A DNA stretch of 64,000 nucleotides, from the NCBI GenBank assembly GCA_964427875.1, contig CAYRVX010000004.1, positions 1-64,000 on the forward strand, given 5' to 3'. Shown in pieces: positions 1 through 9,053 of this stretch; positions within the stretch are counted from its first letter, which is position 1; every line of letters starts with the position of its first letter. The notes beneath the pieces are model-generated. The model was not told the origin of the DNA, searched no databases, and was given only the letters and a program-made list of their open reading frames with translations. The stretch comes from CAYRVX01 sp964427875 (GTDB lineage: Bacteria; Planctomycetota; Phycisphaerae; SM23-33). The translations under genes and the position numbers were made by a program.

Positions 1-944
1 ACGCGATCCAGGTCCAGCGAGACGTTCGAACGGTCCAGCACGCGCAGCACGACGCTCTCGCCGAACATCGTCGGCAGCACCGAGACGCGCAGGTCCACCG
101 GGCTGCCGTCCACGACCAGCTCGATCCGCCCGTCCTGCGGCATCCGCCGCTCGGCGATGTCCAGGTTGCTCATGACCTTGATTCGCGAGGCGATCGCCAC
201 GGCGATCCGCTTCGGCGGCGGCAGCATCTCGTACAGCACGCCGTCGATCCGATAGCGCATCTTGAACTCGTCCTCGAACGGCTCGAAGTGGACGTCGCTG
301 GCGCGGTTGCGGATCGCCTCCAGGAGCACCATGTTGACCAGGCGCTTGACCGGGTTGGCCTCCGCCATCTCGCGAATGGTGTCCAGGTCGATGCTCTCCC
401 CGCGATCCTCGAACTGGGCCAGGTGCTCGTCCCCGGCGATCTCGTTGATGATCTCGCCGATCGACTCCGGCTCCACGTCGTAGTACTTCATCAGCGCCAT
501 GTCCAGTTGGTCGGGATCGGCGATCTTCGCCGTGACGCTGAAGCCCATCAGGGTGTGAAGGTCGTCCGTCGCGTGGAAATTGTCCGCCGAGCCGATGGCC
601 ACCAGCAGATGGTTCGTCACCGGATCGTATTCCAGCGGGACCACCTTGTAGGCGTTCGCCATCTGCGAGGGGATCTGGTCGATCACGTCCTCGGGGATGT
701 CCAGCGAGGTCAGCTCGACGTATTCCATGCCCGCCTGGTAGGCCAACGCCAGCGTGCGGTCCTTGTCCTCAATGTGCCCCAGGTCGATCAGGATCTGGCC
801 GAGGGGCCCGCCGTTCTGCCTCTGCAAGTCCAGGGCCTCGTGCACCTGCTCGCGGGTGACCTTGCCCATCTTCACAAGCACCCGGCCGAGGCGGTGGCGC
901 TTAAGCCCGGCTACGTCGATCTCCTCTGGCATCAGTTCAGCCAT
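1..944 (-). CDS. PilB/GspE-type secretion ATPase, partial at left edge
   Basis: N-terminal about 314 residues of a type II secretion / type IV pilus assembly ATPase; the rest lies beyond the left edge. The first 45 residues match the MshEN motif (RLGxxL...G...LGxxL: 'RLGRVLVKMGKVT' then 'PLGQILIDLG'), a domain known to bind cyclic di-GMP in several family members. The start of the T2SSE domain follows ('RASDVHFEPFEDEF', 'MRYRIDGVLYEM', 'DIAERRMPQDGRI'). Walker motifs are outside the window. The ATG at 944-942 lies 3 nt after the pilT stop, so it is the third gene of a pilB-pilT-gspE2 operon. It is clearly related to, but distinct from, the PilB encoded at 2206-3906. Which machine each motor serves cannot be told from the sequence. 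Confidence 0.9.
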   Translation of the reverse strand, partial: MAELMPEEIDVAGLKRHRLGRVLVKMGKVTREQVHEALDLQRQNGGPLGQILIDLGHIEDKDRTLALAYQAGMEYVELTSLDIPEDVIDQIPSQMANAYKVVPLEYDPVTNHLLVAIGSADNFHATDDLHTLMGFSVTAKIADPDQLDMALMKYYDVEPESIGEIINEIAGDEHLAQFEDRGESIDLDTIREMAEANPVKRLVNMVLLEAIRNRASDVHFEPFEDEFKMRYRIDGVLYEMLPPPKRIAVAIASRIKVMSNLDIAERRMPQDGRIELVVDGSPVDLRVSVLPTMFGESVVLRVLDRSNVSLDLDR

Positions 945-947
945 GGC

Positions 948-2081
948 TTATTTCCTCAACTCCGCGACGGCTTCGTCCGCCGTGTCCTTCGTTGCGATGG
1001 TCAGGCGCCCGCTGCGAATGGCCTCCACCTTGTCCCGCATGTCGGCGGGGTTCTGGCTGTTGTCCACCGCGTCCTCCTCGGCGATCTTTCCTTCGGAGTA
1101 CAGCCGCAGGAGATGGTCGTCCAGCAGTCGCATGCCGAATTTCTTGCCGGTCTGAATCGCCGAGGGGATCCGGAACTCCTTGTGCTCGCGGACGAGATTG
1201 GCGACCGCGTTGGTGACGACCAGGAACTCGAAGGCCGCGATGCGGCCGCGAATGTCCAGCCTGGGAATGAGCGTCTGGCACAAGACGGCGACCAGGGTGG
1301 AAGCCAACTGCACGCGGATTTGTGACTGCTGGTTGGCGGGGAACTGGTCGACGATACGCGTGACGGTGCCCTGGGCATTCGTCGTGTGCAGCGTGCCGAA
1401 GACGAGGTGTCCGGTCTCCGCGGCCCGCAGGGCGGACTCGATGGTCTCCAGGTCCCGAAGCTCGCCCACGAGAATGACGTCCGGATCCATGCGGAGCACG
1501 CGCCGCAGCGCCTCGGCGAAACTCGGGACGTCCACGCCCACCTCGCGCTGGTTCACCATCGACTTCTTATGCGTATGGTAGTACTCCACCGGGTCCTCGA
1601 TGGTGATGATGTGCTTATCGAAGTGGCTGTTGACGTAGTCGATCATCGTCGCCAGCGTGGTCGTCTTGCCGCAGCCCGTCGGCCCGGTCACCAGAAACAT
1701 CCCTCGCGGGCGGCGGCAGAGGCTCTGCACAATCGCCGGAAGGCCGATCTCCTCAAAGGTCAGCAATTGACTCGGGATAAGACGGAGGCTCATCGAGATG
1801 TTCCCGCGCTGCTGGAAGACGGAGGTTCGGAACCGGCCCTGATCGCGAAACTCGAAGCCGAAGTCCGTTCCGCCCTGCTCCTGGAGCTCCTGCTGGGCCC
1901 GCTCGGGCGTGATCGCCTTCATCAGCGCGAGCGTATCGGCCGGCTCGAGGACCTTCGTCTCCAGCGGGCGAAGGCGGCCATGCAGCCGCAAGGTCGGGGG
2001 CCGACCCACATGGAGATGTAAGTCACTTGCCCCACGCTTGATACATGTCTCAAGCAGTCTCTCGATGCTAAGCGTAGCCAT
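948..2081 (-). CDS. pilT: Type IV pilus retraction ATPase PilT
   Basis: Cytoplasmic hexameric ATPase that powers pilus retraction or twitching motility. The 377-aa length is typical of PilT/PilU. Visible motifs: 'GASDLHLHVG' near the N-terminus (PAS-like N domain), Walker A GPTGCGKT (133-140), Asp box ITIEDPVEY, Walker B VILVGELRD with catalytic E207, and the His box GHLVFGTLHTT (224-234). The usual PilT Walker A is GPTGSGKS/T; Cys replaces Ser here, which should be tolerated. The start has a strong upstream AGGAAGG. It sits 124 nt downstream of pilB and is followed after 3 nt by a second PilB-like gene. The C-terminal tail is longer than the usual AIRA...G ending, so PilU is the alternative name. 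Confidence 0.93.
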   Translation of the reverse strand: MATLSIERLLETCIKRGASDLHLHVGRPPTLRLHGRLRPLETKVLEPADTLALMKAITPERAQQELQEQGGTDFGFEFRDQGRFRTSVFQQRGNISMSLRLIPSQLLTFEEIGLPAIVQSLCRRPRGMFLVTGPTGCGKTTTLATMIDYVNSHFDKHIITIEDPVEYYHTHKKSMVNQREVGVDVPSFAEALRRVLRMDPDVILVGELRDLETIESALRAAETGHLVFGTLHTTNAQGTVTRIVDQFPANQQSQIRVQLASTLVAVLCQTLIPRLDIRGRIAAFEFLVVTNAVANLVREHKEFRIPSAIQTGKKFGMRLLDDHLLRLYSEGKIAEEDAVDNSQNPADMRDKVEAIRSGRLTIATKDTADEAVAELRK

Positions 2082-2205
2082 TCGTCCTTCCTCTACATAT
2101 TATTCGGTGTGCCCCGTGGCAGGGACAAGCCCGGCGGGCCACGCCGAGCCACACATTCTCGTAAGTCTCAAGAACCAAAGGATTAACACCCGTTGTGGCG
2201 CCGGG

Positions 2206-3906
2206 CTACTCGCCGATGAGCTCAGCGGTCTGGGTGATCCGAACCAGCTCCTCGGGGGTGGTCAGTCCATTGAGGATCTTCAGGCGTCCGTCTTGCAGGA
2301 GGCTGCGCATGCCCGAAGCCCGTGAGGCCCTGCGGATCTCGCTCAGCGGCTCACGATTAAAAGCCATCTCGCGCATGGCGCTATCCATTTCCATCAGCTC
2401 GAAGATCCCCTGGCGGCCATGGTAGCCGGTGCCGCCGCACGCGTTGCAACCTCTTCCCCGGTAGAAGGTTCGGCCCTCCATCTCGTCCGGATGAAAGCCC
2501 AGGAGGCGCAGGACCCGCGGATCGGGGTCGGGGTACTCCTCCTTGCATTCCTCGCAGATCAGGCGGATCAGCCTCTGTCCCATGACGGCCTGGATGCTGC
2601 TGGCAACGAGGAAGGGCTTCACGCCCATGTCGATCAGGCGGGTGATTGCCGACGGCGCATCATTCGTGTGGAGTGTACTGAAAACCAAGTGTCCAGTCAG
2701 TGCCGCCTGCACGGCGACCTCTGCGACCTCCACGTCGCGAATCTCGCCCACCAGGATGATGTTTGGGGCCTGACGCAGCATCGCACGAAGAATCGTGGCG
2801 AAGGTCAGGCCGATCTGCTCGTGGACCTGGACCTGGTTGATGCCGGTGAAGTTGTACTCGACAGGGTCCTCGGCGGTGATGATCTTGCGGTCCGGGCGGT
2901 TCAGCTCGTTGATGGCGGCGTAGAGGGTGGTCGTCTTGCCCGAGCCGGTCGGGCCGGTCACGAGGAAGACACCGTTGGGGCGACGGATGATCCGCTGGAA
3001 GCGGGCATAATCGTCCGCCTCGAAGCCGAGGCTGGGAATTCCGAGTTTTGCCGATTCCGGGCGAAGGATACGCAGGACGACGCTCTCCCCGTAATAGGAT
3101 GGGAGCGAGGAAACACGGAAGTCAATGTCGCTGCCGGCGACGGCCATTTTGATGCGGCCGTCGCCCGGGAGGCGGCGTTCCGCCAGGTCGATGCCGGACA
3201 TGATCTTGAGGCGGTTGAGCACCGGCCCCTGCATGCGCTTCGGTATGTTGTCGCGTTCGCGGCAGACGCCGTCCACCCGATAGCGGACCCTGACGCGATT
3301 GGACATGGGCTCGACGTGGATGTCGGATGCCCGCATGCGGACGGCCTCGTTGATGATCATCGTGACCAGGCGGATGATCGGGGCGGAATCCTCATCGAGG
3401 TCCTCGTCCTCCTCCTCGGCGCCGCGCTCGCCTTCCTGGAGTTGGTGGACGTGCTCGTCGAGGCTCATGTCGGAACGGATGAACTGCTCGACGTAGTTGC
3501 GCATCTTGCTCTTGGAGGCAAGGCAGGGGGCCAGCTCGAAGTTGAGCCGGAACCGCAGCATATCCAGTGTCTCCAGGTCCAGCGGATCCGTGATGATCAC
3601 CTTGAGGCGCTCGTTCTCCTTGCCCAGCGGCAGGACCAGATGGCGCCGGATGATGTCCTCGGGAATCAGGTGAAGCTCGGTGGGGACAATCACGTTGCGG
3701 TCGAGGTCGATGTACTCCATGTCGTACTGGGTGGCCAGGGCCTTCGTGACGTCCTCCTCGTCGGCGAGGCCCAGCGCGATGAGGGCCTCCCCGATGCGCA
3801 GGCCCTCGCTGCGCGCGTGCTCGAGGGCCTCTTCCACTCCGGAGGGCGTCACCACGCCCCACTCGGCCAGGATTTCCCCGAGACGTTGTCGCTGTTTTCG
3901 TGGCAT
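2206..3906 (-). CDS. pilB: Type IV pilus assembly ATPase PilB (GspE/PulE family)
   Basis: Motor ATPase for pilus extension (or type II secretion), 566 aa. Domains: MshEN-like region at 8-47 ('RLGEILAEWGVV...RIGEALIALG'), a second N-domain to about 150, an acidic linker (159-174), then the T2SSE ATPase. Motifs: Walker A GPTGSGKT (318-325), Asp box TAEDPVEY, Walker B IILVGEIRD with E388, His box GHLVFSTLHTN, and a zinc tetracysteine region CEEC...CNAC. The open frame extends 72 codons further upstream, but that stretch is Arg/Pro-rich and family-unlike. ATG 3906 follows GAGCGG and begins exactly at the conserved family N-terminus. First gene of the pilB-pilT-gspE2 operon. Confidence 0.93.
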   Translation of the reverse strand: MPRKQRQRLGEILAEWGVVTPSGVEEALEHARSEGLRIGEALIALGLADEEDVTKALATQYDMEYIDLDRNVIVPTELHLIPEDIIRRHLVLPLGKENERLKVIITDPLDLETLDMLRFRLNFELAPCLASKSKMRNYVEQFIRSDMSLDEHVHQLQEGERGAEEEDEDLDEDSAPIIRLVTMIINEAVRMRASDIHVEPMSNRVRVRYRVDGVCRERDNIPKRMQGPVLNRLKIMSGIDLAERRLPGDGRIKMAVAGSDIDFRVSSLPSYYGESVVLRILRPESAKLGIPSLGFEADDYARFQRIIRRPNGVFLVTGPTGSGKTTTLYAAINELNRPDRKIITAEDPVEYNFTGINQVQVHEQIGLTFATILRAMLRQAPNIILVGEIRDVEVAEVAVQAALTGHLVFSTLHTNDAPSAITRLIDMGVKPFLVASSIQAVMGQRLIRLICEECKEEYPDPDPRVLRLLGFHPDEMEGRTFYRGRGCNACGGTGYHGRQGIFELMEMDSAMREMAFNREPLSEIRRASRASGMRSLLQDGRLKILNGLTTPEELVRITQTAELIGE

Positions 3907-4195
3907 GATCCGCTCGCAAATAAAGTACGAGTAGTCTCTGTTGCGATAGCCCCGAACCGTTGCGGCCACAGGAACCGGTACGGTCCTCCGGGTCGGCGCC
4001 GACGGGCGCGACGGTCGGTCAGCGCCGTTGGCCGGCGCCGACGAGACGCCGCGCGGGACGGATCGGCATTCGCCCGGTCTTTTTCGCAGGCGGGATGACA
4101 AGTATGATCTGGATGAGGGCAATCGCCGCCGCCCGCTCGGCCGTGCACCGGGGCCCAGCCTGCCGAAATCCGATATCTACATCATTGAGATTAAC

Positions 4196-4223
4196 ATTAT
4201 CAAACGACCTCTGCAAGGGTCAA
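4196..4223 (-). promoter_or_regulatory. Sigma70-like promoter for the pilB operon
   Basis: Read on the minus strand: -35 TTGACC (4223-4218), 16-nt spacer, -10 GATAAT (4201-4196). This predicts a start near 4189 and a leader of roughly 280 nt before pilB. The 385-nt interval 3907-4291 holds no convincing gene. It separates pilB from the divergent PEGA lipoprotein and contains several GC-rich inverted repeats. A weaker plus-strand candidate (TTGTCA 4253-4258, 18 nt, TAAAAG 4277-4282) could serve the lipoprotein. Confidence 0.5.
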
Positions 4224-4291
4224 GTGTTTCTGCGGGACGGGGTATTTTCCTCTTGTCAATTCCGGCTAAGGGCGGGTAAAAGTTCAGGGTT

Positions 4292-4699
4292 ATGAGGTAC
4301 CTACCGACAGCAATCGCGTGTCTCGCCGCGGCGCTGCTCAGCGGCTGCGTCGAGCGGGAGTTGACGATCACCTCCGAGCCGGCAGGGGCACTGGTGTTTG
4401 TCTCCGACCGCGAGATGGGGCGGACGCCCGTGACGTTCTCGTTCACGTGGTACGGGGACTATGACGTCATCCTCCGGGACAAGAAGGGGTACAAGACGCT
4501 CAACACCCACGCGGCCATCAACCCGCCGTGGTACGAGGTCCCGCCGCTGGATCTCCTGAGCCACATTGCCCCGTGGACGTACCACGACAAGCGGTTCCTT
4601 CATTACAAGCTGGAGAAGCTCGAGCCGCCCTCCGACGAGGAGCTGATCAAGCAGGCCGACGAGATGAGGCGGCGGACGAGCGAGCAGCCCGGCCGATAG
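4292..4699 (+). CDS. PEGA-domain lipoprotein
   Basis: A 135-aa predicted lipoprotein. The signal peptide ends in the lipobox LLSGC, with Cys19 as the lipidation site. A PEGA-like beta domain follows directly ('ITSEPAGALVFVSDREMGRTPVTFSFTWYG'-type pattern: SxPxGAxVxV...GxTP), then a region with conserved-looking aromatics (WYEVPPLDLLSHIAPWTYHD). PEGA domains are small surface beta domains common in Planctomycetota and Deltaproteobacteria; the ligand is unknown. It stands alone between the pil operon and a convergent membrane-protein gene whose stop is 16 nt away. Confidence 0.85.
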   Translation: MRYLPTAIACLAAALLSGCVERELTITSEPAGALVFVSDREMGRTPVTFSFTWYGDYDVILRDKKGYKTLNTHAAINPPWYEVPPLDLLSHIAPWTYHDKRFLHYKLEKLEPPSDEELIKQADEMRRRTSEQPGR

Positions 4700-4715
4700 G
4701 GCGGCGGCCGGCGGC

Positions 4716-5612
4716 TCAGGGCTCACCGGCCGCGCCGGAGGTCGCCGGCGAGCGTCGCGGCCCGCCCGCGGCGAACAGATCCACTTCGGGGAAGATCCTG
4801 CGGACGTCCTGGAAGTTGACTCGTTCGAAGTAGGTTCCCGTATCGGGACTTTGGCTGCGGAGGACCCGCCCGTCTTGATCGAACTGGAGGACCTGCTCGC
4901 CCTGGCGGCCCGGCCCGGCGGGACCCACGCGAACCGCCGAGGGCCCTCGGGGGGTCACGTGCACCGGTGAGAAGCGGACCTGGCCGGCGGCGACGGCCTG
5001 ATCGTTGAGGACGGTGACGAAGTTGGCCCTTCGCTGCCCGGCGGCCGCCCGGTAGTAGGCCAGCATCGAGAGCCCCTTGGGGATGTAGTTCTCCGGCGCC
5101 TCGGCCGTCGCGGCCGCCACGCCGCCGGCGTCCTCTCGGCGAACTTGCACGCGCCCGCTGCGCAGCTCGATCGAGGTCGAGCTGGCCCGGCGAAGGAGAG
5201 GAGTCCGCCTTCCCGGCCGGGGGGTCAGGACGGAGGAGTCGGCGGAATAGCTGCACGTTCGGGCGGCCGCGTCGATGCTCCATGTCTCGCGGTCGAGGGT
5301 CGCGCCCCGCCGACGGATGCGCCTGCCGCTGTATCCGTCGCCCGTCGGCGTGCGCTGGACCGTGGACCAGCCCACGGGGCCGCCGTCGGAGTCGCGGTGG
5401 ACGTACCAGTCGGCGACGGCGTCCCGGCCCCAGAAGGCGGGCAGTTTGCGGAGTCGAATCTCTTCGAGCACCTCGACGCCCTCGCGGATGGCGGCGCTGC
5501 GCCGTCGCGCAAGCCAGGCCGCCACCGCCACGCTCGCCAGGAGAATCACGACCATGATCCCACCGAGCACGGTGGTGCGGTGACGCGCAGCGGTCTGTTC
5601 CCACGGGGGCAT
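4716..5612 (-). CDS. Hypothetical single-pass membrane protein
   Basis: A 298-aa protein I do not recognise. One N-terminal transmembrane helix (about residues 15-36, TVLGGIMVVILLASVAVAAW) is preceded by Arg/His residues, suggesting an N-in, C-out topology with a 260-residue extracytoplasmic part. That part is rich in Arg, Gly and Ser. It contains 'DAVADWYVHRDSDGGPVGWS' and a C-terminal segment ending 'FERVNFQDVRRIFPEVDLF', resembling the outer-membrane-lipoprotein-sorting/LolA-like beta style, but the match is not strong enough to name. It converges on the PEGA lipoprotein gene, and the ATG at 5612 has GAGAAG upstream. Confidence 0.7.
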   Translation of the reverse strand: MPPWEQTAARHRTTVLGGIMVVILLASVAVAAWLARRRSAAIREGVEVLEEIRLRKLPAFWGRDAVADWYVHRDSDGGPVGWSTVQRTPTGDGYSGRRIRRRGATLDRETWSIDAAARTCSYSADSSVLTPRPGRRTPLLRRASSTSIELRSGRVQVRREDAGGVAAATAEAPENYIPKGLSMLAYYRAAAGQRRANFVTVLNDQAVAAGQVRFSPVHVTPRGPSAVRVGPAGPGRQGEQVLQFDQDGRVLRSQSPDTGTYFERVNFQDVRRIFPEVDLFAAGGPRRSPATSGAAGEP

Positions 5613-5687
5613 CGCTTCTCATGGTACGCCGCCGGCAGGCCGCATGCAAAGCCTGCGCTCGACTCGCCGGCGGGAAAGATCGCCGCC

Positions 5688-5716
5688 TTGACTGCTTGGC
5701 ACCTGCGCTAGAGAAT
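5688..5716 (+). promoter_or_regulatory. Promoter for lnt
   Basis: TTGACT (5688-5693), 17-nt spacer, GAGAAT (5711-5716). The predicted start site lies about at the first ATG of lnt (5725), so either the message is nearly leaderless or translation begins at the in-frame ATG 5773. Confidence 0.4.
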
Positions 5717-5724
5717 ACGCCACG

Positions 5725-7731
5725 ATGTCCGCCGGGCGCCCCGCAGGAGCTCACTACGAACAGGCGAAACGCATGGGCAAGACGCGTCACATGCTGAATC
5801 CCGCCAAGGTCAAACGGGACGCGGAGGCCCTCGAGGGCGCGCCGCCGCCCAAGCCCGCCGCCTTTGGCTTGCGGCTTCGCAGGCGCCTGACGAGCGTGCT
5901 GCTCGCGGCGTTGACCGTCACGCTGCTGAGCGTCTCGTTCGCGCCGGCCGACGCCTGGCCGCTGGCCTACGTGGCGCTGGTCCCGTGGTTGTTGGGACTG
6001 ACGCTTGCCCCAACCAGGCGATGGTCGCTGCTGGCCGGCTGGCTGGCGGGACTGGCGTTCTGGGCCGTGAGCCTCTACTGGCTGACCTGGATCACGCTGC
6101 TGGGGTACGCGGCAGGGGTCCTCTATCTATCCATGTACTGGCTGCTGGCGGCGGCGATCTTCCGTGCGGCCATGCTGCGACGATGGCCGATGTGGATCGT
6201 CCTGCCCGTCATCTGGGTCGCCTTGGAGTACGCGCGGGCACACATGGTTCCGGCGTTTCCGTGGTTCTTCCTGGCCCACACGCAGTACACCCTGGCGCGG
6301 GTGATTCAGATTGCCGACGTCACCGGGCAGTACGGCGTGTCGTTCTTCGTGGCGATGGTGAACGGCGCGGTCCTGGACGTCGCGGCGGGGCTGCTGGCGA
6401 CGACGCGAGCCGGCGCCCCGGGGCTTCGACGGCGCCTGACCCGGGCCGCGACGGCCGCGGTCGCTGCGGCCACAGCCGTCCTGCTCTATGGCACGTGGCA
6501 GCTCAACCGGGACACGCAATCGGACGGCCCGGCCGTCGGCATCGTGCAGCGAGCGTTTCCGATCTCCCTTCGCGGCCGCGCCGCCGACGCCGACGAAATG
6601 CTCGACAGCCACCTCGCCGGCGCCGCGGAGTTCGTCGCCGGGAAGCTGGCCCTCGACCTGGTGATCTGGCCCGAAACGATGCTGCCCAGGGGGCTGAACG
6701 CCGAGGTGCTCGACGCGAACGTCGCCGCGCTCGGCGGCGAGCGGCTGCGGGCCCTGGCGGCGAGGTTCTTCGGGCCCGACGTCTGGCGGGAGGGTCTCTT
6801 GGACGAGCGTATCCGGGCCTATCTCGAGCCCTACATCGAGGGGGGCACAATGCCCGACGGCGATGAGATTCTCGGCGTGCGTCACCTGGCCGGGAGGGTC
6901 ACGAACATGGCCCGGCGGCTGGGCTGTCCCATCCTGGCCGGCGGCGCGGCGATTCACGCCAACGACGACCCGGTGTCTCGCGACGACTGGTGGGTCGTGC
7001 GAAACGGGGCCCTCTGGTTCGACCCGAACGAGACGTATGCCCCGATCTACGCCAAGAGGCATCTCGTGCCTTTCAGTGAGTACGTGCCGTTCAAGCGCTC
7101 CTGGAGAGGCCTGCACAAGCTGCTGCGGAAGCTCGTGCCGTCGGTGATGGAGCAGTTGGACCCCGGGCCGCAGTACACGCGCTTCGAGTTGGCCCGTCCG
7201 CGCGGCACGTGGAGGCTCGTCAGCCCCATCTGTTACGAGGGCACGTTCGCCCGCGTCTGCCGGGAGATGGTCTACGACGGCGGCGAGAAAAAGGCCGACA
7301 TCATCGCCAATCTCTCCAATGACGGATGGTTCGTCTATCGATGGGGCGACGGGCCGTACCGCGGCAGCACGGAGCAGGCCCAGCACCTGAGCCACTATTG
7401 CTTCCGGGCCGTGGAGAACCGCGTGCCCGTCCTGCGGGCAGTGAACACCGGGATCAGCGCGTCGATCGATTCGAACGGCCGCATTGTCGCCGAGGTCAGA
7501 CACCGTTCGATCCGGACGATGATTCCCGGCACGCTGGCGTTGGACGGCGCCCGTCGCAACGATGTAGAATATCTGCCCGGACACGGGCCTAAAGTGCTTG
7601 TGGACAGCCGGATGAGTTGGTACAGTCGGCTTGGCGATGTGTTCGCGTTGGCCGTCAGCGTGGTGGCGGCGATCCTGGTGGTGGTCCTGGCATGGAAGCG
7701 GCTGAGCAACAGGGAAGGGGCAGAGAATTGA
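5725..7731 (+). CDS. lnt: Apolipoprotein N-acyltransferase
   Basis: Integral inner-membrane enzyme that transfers an acyl chain from phospholipid to the N-terminal Cys of lipoproteins, the last step of lipoprotein maturation. An N-terminal bundle of hydrophobic helices (about 45-270) precedes a nitrilase-fold periplasmic domain. The catalytic triad is visible: Glu317 (WPETMLP), Lys444 (YAKRHLVPFSEYVPF) and Cys503 (SPICYEG). A final transmembrane helix lies near 640-660. At 668 aa it is longer than the 510-aa E. coli protein, mainly through an insert between Glu317 and Lys444 (about 127 residues instead of about 70). ATG 5725 is the longest start; ATG 5773 (preceded by AGGCGA) is possible. The stop overlaps the start of the next gene, itself a lipoprotein. 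Confidence 0.92.
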   Translation: MSAGRPAGAHYEQAKRMGKTRHMLNPAKVKRDAEALEGAPPPKPAAFGLRLRRRLTSVLLAALTVTLLSVSFAPADAWPLAYVALVPWLLGLTLAPTRRWSLLAGWLAGLAFWAVSLYWLTWITLLGYAAGVLYLSMYWLLAAAIFRAAMLRRWPMWIVLPVIWVALEYARAHMVPAFPWFFLAHTQYTLARVIQIADVTGQYGVSFFVAMVNGAVLDVAAGLLATTRAGAPGLRRRLTRAATAAVAAATAVLLYGTWQLNRDTQSDGPAVGIVQRAFPISLRGRAADADEMLDSHLAGAAEFVAGKLALDLVIWPETMLPRGLNAEVLDANVAALGGERLRALAARFFGPDVWREGLLDERIRAYLEPYIEGGTMPDGDEILGVRHLAGRVTNMARRLGCPILAGGAAIHANDDPVSRDDWWVVRNGALWFDPNETYAPIYAKRHLVPFSEYVPFKRSWRGLHKLLRKLVPSVMEQLDPGPQYTRFELARPRGTWRLVSPICYEGTFARVCREMVYDGGEKKADIIANLSNDGWFVYRWGDGPYRGSTEQAQHLSHYCFRAVENRVPVLRAVNTGISASIDSNGRIVAEVRHRSIRTMIPGTLALDGARRNDVEYLPGHGPKVLVDSRMSWYSRLGDVFALAVSVVAAILVVVLAWKRLSNREGAEN

Positions 7732-8882
7732 GACTGGAGCGGCTGGCGGGTTTGGTAAGGGCGTTCGTCGCGGTCGTCGGCGCGGTCTTGCTGGTCGGCT
7801 GTGAGTTCGCGCAGCAGGAGCCGGCGATCCGTCCGGCCGAAGCCTACATCGACGCGAAGACGACACTGCTGCAATCGGCGGATGACAGGGCCCCGGCGAC
7901 GCGGTCGTATGCGATAGAGGCCCTCGCGCGCGTGGTCGGTGCGGAGGCCGGCGCGACCTTCGCCCAGGCCCTGCAAGACGAAAGCCCCGTGGTCCGGTTC
8001 GCAGCCGCGCTGGCCATCGGTGACGTGGAGTACAAGCCCGCGCTGCCGGCCCTGCGGAAGATGGCCCGGAAGAACACGGGCGAGCGGGACAAGCGCGTCT
8101 TCTGCGGGATCATCTACGCCCTGTATCGTCTGGGCAACGACGAGCACGCCGGCGAGCTGGGGAGGCTGCTGTTCGACGACGAGCGCGAGGTCCGGATGGA
8201 CGCGGCCCTGGCGATGGGCAAGATGGGCGAGCCGTCGGCCAAGGGGCCGCTCAAGACCATCCTGGCCAACGAACAGGACGACGGGGTCAGGCTCCAGCTT
8301 ACCGAGTCGCTGGCGATGCTGGGCGACAGCCGCAGTGCCGAGGTGATCGAGGCCTACACGAAGGGCCCCTTCCTGGACCTTCGTCTCGCGGCCATCCCCG
8401 CGCTGGGGAGGGCCGGCGGGACGCGCGCCCCGCGGGCGCTGAAGCAGCTCACCCACCAGCGGCACCCCGCCCGCGTGCGGGTCTCGGCGGCGGGGGAGCT
8501 GGCCCGGCTGGGCCACTTCGAGCGGGAGGGCTACGACCTGTGCGTCGCCTCCGTCAAGGACCCACAGAAGGTCCTCGAGGACGCCGCCAAGCGATCCAAG
8601 AAGGCCGCCGACAAGGACGCCGCGTCCCTCAAGCGGCTGGCGATCCTCTCGTTGGGGTGGATGAACCGCCAGGGCGCGGTCAACCTGCTGCACCCGCTGC
8701 TGGACAGCGAAGACGGCGGCGTGCGGGTGGCCGCCGCGCTGACCGTGCTCCGCCTGCTGGAGGCCTATCGGCCCGTGGCCGTGCGCCCCGAGGCGCCGGC
8801 GACCCGCCCGGTGGCGAAGTCCCCGCAGACCCGGCCGGCGCAAAAGAGACCGAAGCTCCAGAGGGCCCCGGGGAAAGACTGA
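7728..8882 (+). CDS. HEAT-repeat lipoprotein
   Basis: A 384-aa protein translated from a TTG at 7728 that overlaps the lnt stop (TTGA). It is preceded by GGGAAGGGG, and the N-terminus is a lipoprotein signal ending LLVGC. The body is a run of alpha-helical HEAT/PBS-lyase-type repeats of about 30-35 residues ('VVRFAAALAIGD', 'EVRMDAALAMGKMG', 'GVRLQLTESLAMLGD', 'DLRLAAIPALGRAGG', 'RVRVSAAGELARLG', 'GVRVAAALTVLRLL'), followed by a low-complexity Pro/Arg/Lys tail. HEAT solenoids are protein-binding scaffolds; the partner is unknown. The translational overlap with lnt suggests co-expression. Confidence 0.85.
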   Translation: MRLERLAGLVRAFVAVVGAVLLVGCEFAQQEPAIRPAEAYIDAKTTLLQSADDRAPATRSYAIEALARVVGAEAGATFAQALQDESPVVRFAAALAIGDVEYKPALPALRKMARKNTGERDKRVFCGIIYALYRLGNDEHAGELGRLLFDDEREVRMDAALAMGKMGEPSAKGPLKTILANEQDDGVRLQLTESLAMLGDSRSAEVIEAYTKGPFLDLRLAAIPALGRAGGTRAPRALKQLTHQRHPARVRVSAAGELARLGHFEREGYDLCVASVKDPQKVLEDAAKRSKKAADKDAASLKRLAILSLGWMNRQGAVNLLHPLLDSEDGGVRVAAALTVLRLLEAYRPVAVRPEAPATRPVAKSPQTRPAQKRPKLQRAPGKD

Positions 8883-8911
8883 CCTGCCCCGGGAAGAGGA
8901 AGGAAATTTGC

Positions 8912-8939
8912 TTGACTTGCCGGTCCGGCCAAATACAAT
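8912..8939 (+). promoter_or_regulatory. Sigma70-like promoter of the mreB operon
   Basis: TTGACT (8912-8917), 16-nt spacer, TACAAT (8934-8939). It lies 115 nt upstream of the first gene of the three-gene unit ending in mreB. The 171-nt gap 8883-9053 holds nothing else that I can see. Confidence 0.6.
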
Positions 8940-9053
8940 CGCCGGCGGCACTGCGCTGGTACGGTTTCCAGCGATGGATAGGCCTTGGACAAAAGAGAGT
9001 CTGCCCGGAAGTAGTGTGCACATGGATGTGATCCGATACGAAGGAGGCATCGC

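Noticed and set aside
2419..4098. Long plus-strand open frame of 559 codons
   Set aside because: It is fully antisense to pilB, whose protein has all family motifs. Such shadows are expected at this GC content.
3907..4189. Cyclic-di-GMP riboswitch in the pilB leader
   Set aside because: I looked for the GEMM core bases and did not find them in the expected order.
4019..4216. Minus-strand 65-codon frame upstream of pilB
   Set aside because: Its start would lie inside the promoter spacer, upstream of the predicted transcript start; no Shine-Dalgarno.
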